NCBI GenBank assembly: GCA_030591745.1
Contig: JAUVAM010000127.1
Coordinates: 1 to 8,123 of the forward strand
Direction of reading: 5' to 3'
From: Deltaproteobacteria bacterium
GTDB taxonomy: Bacteria; Myxococcota; B64-G9
Length of the DNA stretch: 8,123 nucleotides
This document shows positions 1 through 5,530 of this stretch, piece by piece (positions within the stretch are counted from its first letter, which is position 1; the number at the start of each line of letters is the position of its first letter). The notes under the pieces are model-generated. The model saw only the letters and a program-made list of their open reading frames with translations. It was not told the DNA's origin and ran no database searches. The translations under genes were made by a program, and so were the position numbers.

Positions 1-14
1 CCACAAGGAGACCC

Positions 15-947
15 ATGAGCCAATCCCATGATCGGCGTGAGTTCATCAAGCGCACGGCTTTGGCCGGAGCCGCGCTGGCCATAAGCGGCCATGCGGCCAC
101 GGGACAAGCCGCGGCCAAGCCAGAACTGGTCAAAATATCGGGCCCGGGTGTCAAGGCCGACCCACAAAAAGCCCTTATCAAACTATTGGAACCTTTGGGC
201 GGCATGAAGGCCTTCGTCAAAAAAGGCCAGACCGTCATGCTCAAACCCAACATGGGCTTCGCCACCTCGCCCGAACGTCGTGCCACCACCGATCCGCGAC
301 TGGTGGTCGCCGCGGCCAAAGAAGCCATCAAGGCCGGCGCGAAGAAGGTGATGATCGTCGATCACCCGATGCGCAACCCGGAGGCTTGCCGCCGGCTGAA
401 TGGAATCGAAGCGGCCTGCAAGGGCTTGAACGTCCACCTGCTTTTGCCCATGGACGGCAAGCACTATGTGGAGAAAAAAATAGCCCGGGGAAAAGTCCTA
501 AAGAAAACAAAAATCCTCAAAATCGCCCTGGAAGCCGACGTGCATATCGCCATGCCCCTGGCCAAGAGCCACATGGCGGCCGGGTTTTCCGGCGGCATCA
601 AGGGTCACATGGGTCTGGTGCTCGATCGAGAGAGCTTCCATTCCCGCTTTGAGATGAACCAGGCCATCGCCGACCTGGCAAGCCTGATCAAGACCGACTT
701 GAGCATCATGGATGCCCTGAGCATCATGGCCTCGGGCGGCCCGGCCGGTCCGGGCGAAATCATCGAACGACAGACTTTGCTCGCGGGCATCGACCCGGTG
801 GCGGTCGACGCGGCCGCCGTGGAACTGGCCCCCCTGTATAAGCGCCGGATCCGGGCCCGCCAGATCAAGCATCTGATGGCCGCACAAAAATTGGGCGTGG
901 GCAAACTAAAGCCCAGCGCCGGAGCCTTCGTCGAACTAACCCTGTAA
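15..947 (+). CDS. Tat-exported DUF362-family protein
   Basis: The protein has 310 aa. AAGGAG at 5-10, four bases before the ATG, supports this start. The N-terminus carries a twin-arginine signal (D6-R-R-E-F-I-K12, then a hydrophobic stretch to about residue 24), so it should be exported folded; cleavage is likely near residues 31-34. The rest matches the DUF362 (COG2006) pattern: LKPN at 76-79, an Arg/Thr-rich stretch before DPRLV, AGAKKVMIVD at 107-116, KSH at 184-186, GGIKGHMG at 193-200, H209, D233, GPAGPGE at 242-248 and DPVAVDA at 260-266. No C-terminal 4Fe-4S ferredoxin motif is present, unlike many relatives, and there are only two cysteines (C125, C135). The biochemical role of the family is not established. 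A DUF6599-type gene follows after 15 nt, so the two are probably co-transcribed, and the operon may start before the window. Family assignment is confident; function is unknown. Confidence 0.92.
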   Translation: MSQSHDRREFIKRTALAGAALAISGHAATGQAAAKPELVKISGPGVKADPQKALIKLLEPLGGMKAFVKKGQTVMLKPNMGFATSPERRATTDPRLVVAAAKEAIKAGAKKVMIVDHPMRNPEACRRLNGIEAACKGLNVHLLLPMDGKHYVEKKIARGKVLKKTKILKIALEADVHIAMPLAKSHMAAGFSGGIKGHMGLVLDRESFHSRFEMNQAIADLASLIKTDLSIMDALSIMASGGPAGPGEIIERQTLLAGIDPVAVDAAAVELAPLYKRRIRARQIKHLMAAQKLGVGKLKPSAGAFVELTL

Positions 948-962
948 ATACAAGAGGCCCAC

Positions 963-1853
963 ATGCGACAAGCCACCCTCGTTATCCTACTTGCCCTACT
1001 CTGCACACCCGCCCTCGCGGCCCCTGAAGTTCTGGGACTTCTGCCGGAAGGCGCGCCCAAGGCGGGCATCCAAGCCGCAGCAGCAGCCGATCACTTTGTG
1101 GGCAACAAGCTCTTCGACTACATGAACGGCGGGGCCGAAGTCTTTTTGGCATACGGCTTCAAAGACCTGGGCGTGCGAACTTACAAGGCCAAGTGCGGCG
1201 AACTCTCCGTGGCCATCTACCGCATGGGCTCGGAAACAGACGCCTTCGGCATCTGGTCCATGAACGCCAAAGGCGCCCTCCCAAAAGGTTTCACCACGCC
1301 CGCGGCCTTAGGCCCCAACATGCTCTCGTTTTTCCGCGGTGCCGTCTATGCCCGGGTCATCGCCCAAAAGGCCTCCGAGCAAGCCAACAAAGACATGACA
1401 GCCCTGGGCCAAGTGGTCTTTGCAAAACTAACAGGCCAAGCCCGAATCCCGACCGAAGCCGGATTCTTGCCCGAAGGCGCCGTCAAAGGCTCCTTGCGCT
1501 ATCTCCCCAACGCGGAAACCGCAAAAACCCTCTGGTTCGACGGAGAAGGCGATCTGCTCTTGGACAAAGGCGGCAAGGCCGTCAGCGCCACCCACGCAGG
1601 CGCCGAATTCGACCTGCAACTCACTCGAGCGGTCTATCCCTCGGCCAAGGCGGCAACTGCCGTCTGCCAGGCCCTGGCCAAAAAACTAAGCATCAAAGCC
1701 GAAAGCAAAAAAGGCCTCTGTTCGGCCGAAGGCAAAACCCCAGACGACAGCTACAGCGCCCTCCAAACAGACGGCACCATCCTGCGCTGGGCCGGCGGCG
1801 CCGGCGACGCCAAAGCCGCCACGACCGCATTAGGCCGCATTCGTCTCAAATAA
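963..1853 (+). CDS. Secreted DUF6599-family protein
   Basis: The protein has 296 aa, and AGAGG lies 6-10 nt upstream of the ATG. Residues 1-19 look like a Sec signal peptide ending in ALA, with cleavage before A20; C14 does not fit a lipobox because Leu precedes it. The region at about 49-100 carries the pattern I associate with DUF6599: KLFDYMNGGAEVFLAYGF at 49-66, then IYRMGS at 85-90 and DAFGIWS at 93-99. A second similar lobe begins at GFLPEGAVKGSLRYLPN (167-183), which is also typical of the family. Cysteines C78, C235 and C253 remain in the mature chain. The function of the family is unknown. The gene sits 15 nt after a Tat-exported DUF362 gene, so the two products probably meet in the periplasm. 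The stop is only 21 nt from the stop of the convergent gene on the other strand, and no rho-independent terminator is visible between them. Confidence 0.88.
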   Translation: MRQATLVILLALLCTPALAAPEVLGLLPEGAPKAGIQAAAAADHFVGNKLFDYMNGGAEVFLAYGFKDLGVRTYKAKCGELSVAIYRMGSETDAFGIWSMNAKGALPKGFTTPAALGPNMLSFFRGAVYARVIAQKASEQANKDMTALGQVVFAKLTGQARIPTEAGFLPEGAVKGSLRYLPNAETAKTLWFDGEGDLLLDKGGKAVSATHAGAEFDLQLTRAVYPSAKAATAVCQALAKKLSIKAESKKGLCSAEGKTPDDSYSALQTDGTILRWAGGAGDAKAATTALGRIRLK

Positions 1854-1874
1854 CTGGGAGCAATGGACTGGGAA

Positions 1875-3887
1875 TCAATCCGGGATGGAGACAGTGTAAC
1901 GGATTCTCAACACGCCCACCGTCTGCGCCGTGGAGTTGGCGTCGCTTGTGCACACAACGCCATAGGCATAGTCGGCCGTGTTGACCGTACTGCTCAAGGT
2001 CGCTTCGGCGGTCCAGCGCCAACCAACATTATCGATGGAATCGACCGTCGCGAGGGTTGAGCCGCTATTGGTGGTTCCGTAATGAAGCGTGCAGGTAATC
2101 TCGCCCCCGTTGTCGTAGAGATAGCCCTGAAAGCCCGTAATGGTGGCACCATTAGGCACATCCACCGTCCAATAGGCTCTGTTGTTGGCACCCAAATGAC
2201 AGGCAAATGGAGCGGTGACGTCCATATAATTTCTCTGATGACACGAGGAGCCAGCAATCGTGTGATACCGAGTTTGGGCGGACTGGTAGTTGTAGCCGGC
2301 GGCCGTGATGGTCGTGGCCGGATTGATGTCCGAGCCGAGGATTGTGCCATTGAGGATTTCCGAGGTGCCGACTGCGCTGGGGGCGATTTCCGAGGTGCCG
2401 ACTGCGTTGTCGGCGATTTCCAAGGAACCGACTGCGTTCGTGGCGATGTCCGAGGCACCGACTGCGTTGTCGGCGATTTCCGCGGCACCGACTGCGTTGT
2501 CGGCGATGTCTATAGCGGTCAGTGAATTGTCCTGGACTTCCCAGGTGCCGACTGCGTTCGTGGCGATTTCCGATGCCCCGACTGCGCTGGGGGCGATTTC
2601 CGAGGCACCGACTGCGTTGTCGGCGATTTCCAGGGAACCGACTGCGTTCGTGGCGATTTCCGAGGCACCGACCGCGCTCGCGGAGATTTCCGAGGCACCG
2701 ACCGCGTTCGTGGCGATGTCCGCGGCGGTCAGTGAATCGTCGAGAATGTCTATGCCGCTAATCGAGCCATTGGCGATGTCCGCACTGCTAACCTGGTTGT
2801 CCCTGATCATCGCGGAGGTGATGCTGTCCACCTGTCCCTCGTTGACGTAGGTTGTGTCGTGGTTGTGATCGCTTCGGGCCACGGTGGTCGCGCTGCCAGT
2901 GCCGGCAAAATCCGCCGAGAGAATTACATCACCGTCCATCCCGCCACCCGTCAGGCCGCTACCGGAGCTCACCCCGGTGATGTCGCCACCGGAATTCGTA
3001 TTGATGTCCGTGCCGCAGAGCCAACCGGTGGAGCTCGCCTTGGGCACTTCGCCATCGGCGCAGGTCAAAGCCGCGAAGGTGTCGGTATCGGTGTTGATGT
3101 CGTCGGCGCAAACCCAACCGGTGGCGCTGGCCTTGACCACCTGGTCATCGGCACAAATCAGGGCCGCCAGGGTGTCAGTATCGATGTCGATGTCGTCGGC
3201 GCAGACCCAGCCAGTGGCGCTGGCTTTGACGACCTGGTCATCGGCACACATCAACGCCGCCAAGGTGTCTGTGTCGGTATCGGTATTGATGTCGTCGGCG
3301 CAGACCCAACCGGTAGCGGTAGCCTTGACCACCTGGTCCTCGGCACAAGGCATAGCCGCCAGGGTATCGATGTCGATGTCGTCGGCGCAAATCCAGCCCT
3401 CGGTGCCGACCTTGGCCACTTGGCCCTCGGCGCAGGTCAGGCCCGCCAGGGTGTCGGCGTCGTCGGCCGCCAGTAAAAAGTCTTCGGCGCCGTGCTCCCC
3501 CAGGGAGTCGGCGCTGGCCGCGTGCTGGGCGAAGGCGGCGAAGGGCACCGTGCCCAGGGTGAAACGTGGGCTCATCTCCGGATCGTCGTCCACGGCGATG
3601 CCCAAAGAGATCTCTTGGTTACCGACAAACAAGGCCAAATCCAGGGTTTGATTTGCACCCAGATAAAGCGTCGCCAAACCTTCGTCCAACATCACGGTCT
3701 GGGTCTCGGCAAACAGAGCCTGCCCGTCGGCGTCATAAAGGGTCAGGCCGATGTCGTGCTCGCCGCTCAGGGGCGCGCCTTCGGCGTCGGCCAGATAGGC
3801 CTGCACCGGCATCCAGGCCGGTGCCTGGGCAAAGGCCAGACTTGGAACAAACAAACAAAAAATGGCGATCAGTTTTGTGATTTTCAT
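1875..3887 (-). CDS. Secreted repeat-rich fibre-like protein, long paralogue
   Basis: The protein has 670 aa from the ATG at 3887. That start is chosen over a GTG at 3941 because AAGGA (3893-3897) lies five bases before it and a Sec signal peptide begins right there, ending in AFA before Q21. The order of parts is: N-terminal domain 21-146; five C-x14-C modules at 147-298 joined by DT-rich linkers; a tail-fibre-like stretch at 299-362 with GDITGV, GLTGGG and an HNH motif at 341-343; sixteen decapeptide units at 363-522 (typical unit DNAVGASEIA); and a C-terminal domain 523-670 with four cysteines (C549, C563, C599, C646). These modules resemble secreted bacterial proteins and phage tail fibres that trimerise, but no phage genes are nearby. 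It is the last gene of the minus-strand cluster and a paralogue of the 417-aa gene at 5531-6784. A surface fibre or adhesin is inferred; the ligand is unknown. Confidence 0.88.
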   Translation of the reverse strand: MKITKLIAIFCLFVPSLAFAQAPAWMPVQAYLADAEGAPLSGEHDIGLTLYDADGQALFAETQTVMLDEGLATLYLGANQTLDLALFVGNQEISLGIAVDDDPEMSPRFTLGTVPFAAFAQHAASADSLGEHGAEDFLLAADDADTLAGLTCAEGQVAKVGTEGWICADDIDIDTLAAMPCAEDQVVKATATGWVCADDINTDTDTDTLAALMCADDQVVKASATGWVCADDIDIDTDTLAALICADDQVVKASATGWVCADDINTDTDTFAALTCADGEVPKASSTGWLCGTDINTNSGGDITGVSSGSGLTGGGMDGDVILSADFAGTGSATTVARSDHNHDTTYVNEGQVDSITSAMIRDNQVSSADIANGSISGIDILDDSLTAADIATNAVGASEISASAVGASEIATNAVGSLEIADNAVGASEIAPSAVGASEIATNAVGTWEVQDNSLTAIDIADNAVGAAEIADNAVGASDIATNAVGSLEIADNAVGTSEIAPSAVGTSEILNGTILGSDINPATTITAAGYNYQSAQTRYHTIAGSSCHQRNYMDVTAPFACHLGANNRAYWTVDVPNGATITGFQGYLYDNGGEITCTLHYGTTNSGSTLATVDSIDNVGWRWTAEATLSSTVNTADYAYGVVCTSDANSTAQTVGVLRIRYTVSIPD
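2322..2801 (-). repeat. Sixteen tandem 30-bp (decapeptide) repeats
   Basis: This array encodes residues 363-522 of the long fibre-like protein. The sixteen units are exactly ten residues each, with consensus (D/T)NAVG(A/S/T)xEIA. The outermost units are more divergent, such as DNQVSSADIA at one end and NGTILGSDIN at the other. The short paralogue keeps only the two end-type units (DGEVSSADIA and EGTIVGSDLD). The regular alternation of small, acidic and aliphatic residues is compatible with a beta-helix or trimeric fibre shaft, which is inference. Confidence 0.9.
2994..3449 (-). repeat. Five tandem C-x14-C modules with DT linkers
   Basis: This array encodes residues 147-298 of the long fibre-like protein. 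The units have 29, 33, 31, 31 and about 28 residues. Each holds two cysteines exactly 15 positions apart (C152/C167, C181/C196, C214/C229, C245/C260, C276/C291), around a core like CADDQVVKASATGWVCADD. Unit length varies only in the linker, which runs from IDIDT to NTDTDTDT. An intra-unit disulfide is likely because the protein is secreted. The short paralogue has a single such unit. Confidence 0.9.
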
Positions 3888-3892
3888 AATTT

Positions 3893-3897
3893 TCCTT
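3893..3897 (-). promoter_or_regulatory. Ribosome binding site that sets the long fibre gene start
   Basis: AAGGA on the minus strand, five bases before the ATG at 3887. It supports that ATG, where the signal peptide begins, over the upstream in-frame GTG at 3941, which would add eighteen polar residues in front of the signal peptide. Confidence 0.7.
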
Positions 3898-3947
3898 ATC
3901 CGTTTCTTTTGGGATGAGCTTTTGGTTTTCTCGTGGACCACAAGAAC

Positions 3948-4346
3948 CTAAGGCGCCACGGGACTGCTGCCGCTGATCTCTTTACCGGAACCGGCACTTG
4001 TGCCCGCGGGCAAGGGCGTCCCCACCCGAACCTTGGCCTGGAAGTTAGGCGAGCTTGCGCTGCCGCCGCCGGCCGTCTGCTTGACGTGACTCGGCAGCTT
4101 CGGCGAAGTTTCCGATTCCTGACAAACGCCGTCGACGCAACTACCGCTTTCACAGTCCCCATCTGCTCCGCAGGCCCTCCCGGCCGGACATGCCCCGCAA
4201 ACACCACCGCAGTCCACGTCGCTTTCGTTCTGATTCTTGCTTCCGTCATCGCAGGTCCCGGTCGGCGCTCCGTCATCACTGCAAGCGGACAAGACCAAAA
4301 CCAGACCCAACAAAAACCCGAACATAACCAAACACCCTGTCTTCAT
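3948..4346 (-). CDS. Small Cys-rich lipoprotein
   Basis: The protein has 132 aa, with AAAGGG (4354-4359) seven bases before the ATG. A hydrophobic signal ends in the lipobox L19-S-A-C22, so the mature protein should be anchored by a lipidated C22. Residues 32-75 hold eight further cysteines (C32, C46, C50, C53, C59, C65, C70, C75) in a pattern with DVDCGG at 43-48 and DCESGSC at 64-70. This resembles Cys-rich modules common in surface lipoproteins of Myxococcota and related groups, and four disulfides are likely. The tail at 93-132 is rich in Gly, Ser and Pro; its GGGSASSPNF...VGTP...GTSAGS pattern recalls a short Ser/Gly/Asn-Tyr repeat found at the ends of other secreted bacterial proteins, tentatively. 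It lies 37 nt after the DUF362 gene and 60 nt before the long fibre gene, probably in one operon. The specific function is unknown; an envelope anchor or binding partner is possible. Confidence 0.82.
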   Translation of the reverse strand: MKTGCLVMFGFLLGLVLVLSACSDDGAPTGTCDDGSKNQNESDVDCGGVCGACPAGRACGADGDCESGSCVDGVCQESETSPKLPSHVKQTAGGGSASSPNFQAKVRVGTPLPAGTSAGSGKEISGSSPVAP

Positions 4347-4383
4347 GATTTATCCCTTTCCAGAAAATTTCTATTCATTCGCT

Positions 4384-5460
4384 TCAGGTGAGATCGATGA
4401 GTTGTAATTCGTAGTCGGCCGCGCCGATGCCCAATTCGGTGGCGAGGTTCAGGTAATCCGCGGGGGCGCCCGGCCCGAGTTCGTAGACCTCTTGGCGCAT
4501 TTCGTCTCTTAACAATAGGCCTCTTCGATCGATGGCCACGGGATCGAAGGAAAAGAACATGCGCTTCGGGATGCAATCCGGCGGCTTGTCCGTGTCCCCA
4601 TTGCAAACGCCGATGAGCGCGTCCATCACGAACAAACGAGAAACGCCGGTGATGGCGGGCAGGGCGTTGAGCCGGGCGATGTGCTCGCCGCAGTTTTCGT
4701 GAAAGTCACCGGGCCTCGAAAAAGAACCATAGTGATTTTTCAAAACGCCCGTGAAACCCGCGGCCAAATGGTTTTTCATCACCGCCACGTTGATCAGATG
4801 ATCGGTCTCCTGGGTCAACAATTTGGTCCAATAGATATTGCGTTCCGTCAGGCAACAAGACTCGCATTCGTAGCCGGGTCCGCTTTTGTCCGTGCCGCTT
4901 ACGAAGGTGCCCAGGCAATCCGCGCCCATGCTTTCGACAGAAAAACCACATTGCTCTAGCTCGCGCTCCGTACGATCCCAGACGAAAAGATCCGCCGCGT
5001 CCGCTCCGGCCTCGCGTAGCCCGTCGAGCAAGGAGACCACCAGTTCGGGCCGAGTGGGCACCCAGGAATTCAAGCAGTTGACCTTGAAGCCCACCCGCTC
5101 TCCCGCCTGCCGGTCCGGGATGATCTCGGCCCAGGCCCCCGCCATGTCGGCCGCCCCGGTCAAAGCCAAAAGACCGGCACGCACCATGGCGTCCACCCGG
5201 GAAGCATCCACCTCAAGGGTCTCTGTGTTGACCGCCAAATCGTCCCGCACCTCCACCACCAAATTGGAGCGGGGGCTGGGCACTTCAGGCGCCTCCCCCT
5301 GACAGTCGCCGTCGCCGCCACAATGCTCCCATTCGCCGTCCACATGGGGCAAACAGCTGGCCGCGGCAAGCAAGACCGCGCCCCCGGCAACCTGGCGCAT
5401 AAATCCACGTCGGTTGATGGAATCGAGTTTGGACTTGGGTGGGGTCTTTTTTTTCATCAT
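4384..5460 (-). CDS. Tat-exported, Cys-rich DUF362-family protein
   Basis: The protein has 358 aa from the ATG at 5460 (an adjacent ATG at 5457 gives 357). A TTG at 5517 is possible in frame, but it has no ribosome site and would place an extra stretch before the Tat signal; the ribosome site for 5460 is also weak. The Tat signal is N16-R-R-G-F-M-R22 followed by a hydrophobic stretch, and AAAS-C36 could be a Tat lipobox, though not a strong one. DUF362 hallmarks are FKVNCLNSW at 125-133 in place of LKPN, AGADAADLFVWDR at 151-163, KNHLAAGFTGVLKNHYG at 229-245, H254, D280 and FDPVAID at 305-311. Unlike the other DUF362 protein in the window it has twelve cysteines, including C199-E-S-C202-C203 and C47/C53 just after the signal; none forms a classical ferredoxin CxxCxxC. 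It lies between a fibre gene and the Cys-rich lipoprotein gene. The family is confident; the reaction is unknown. Confidence 0.9.
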   Translation of the reverse strand: MMKKKTPPKSKLDSINRRGFMRQVAGGAVLLAAASCLPHVDGEWEHCGGDGDCQGEAPEVPSPRSNLVVEVRDDLAVNTETLEVDASRVDAMVRAGLLALTGAADMAGAWAEIIPDRQAGERVGFKVNCLNSWVPTRPELVVSLLDGLREAGADAADLFVWDRTERELEQCGFSVESMGADCLGTFVSGTDKSGPGYECESCCLTERNIYWTKLLTQETDHLINVAVMKNHLAAGFTGVLKNHYGSFSRPGDFHENCGEHIARLNALPAITGVSRLFVMDALIGVCNGDTDKPPDCIPKRMFFSFDPVAIDRRGLLLRDEMRQEVYELGPGAPADYLNLATELGIGAADYELQLIDLT

Positions 5461-5530
5461 GGTCTGGTCGTCCGGGCCGGCCCCGTTGAGCGATGATAGC
5501 ACAAAGAATAGGGCCAAACCAGGGGCTGAA

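Noticed and set aside
1854..1874. Rho-independent terminator between the convergent genes
   Set aside because: The 21-nt gap has no inverted repeat and no T-run on either strand.
1193..1984. A 263-codon plus-strand open frame overlapping the DUF6599-type gene
   Set aside because: Its translation is very rich in Arg, Pro and His, typical of a shifted frame in GC-rich DNA, and it overlaps a clear family match.
2322..2801. CRISPR array, from the regular 30-bp periodicity
   Set aside because: The repeats are contiguous without unique spacers and are translated in frame as decapeptides; no cas genes are present.
2305..3651. Long plus-strand open frames opposite the long fibre gene (2305-2850, 2859-3476, 2884-3651)
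   Set aside because: They are repetitive mirror images of the repeat-coding strand, with no ribosome sites or recognisable domains. The minus-strand frame has a signal peptide, a ribosome site and a paralogue.
3887..3941. GTG start at 3941 for the long fibre gene
   Set aside because: It would add eighteen polar residues in front of an otherwise standard signal peptide, and it would reach back to within a few bases of the lipoprotein gene stop, while the ATG at 3887 has its own ribosome site.
5457..5517. TTG start at 5517 for the second DUF362 gene
   Set aside because: There is no ribosome site before it, and it would add nineteen residues ahead of the Tat signal. The ATG pair at 5460/5457 is more usual, though its ribosome site is also weak.
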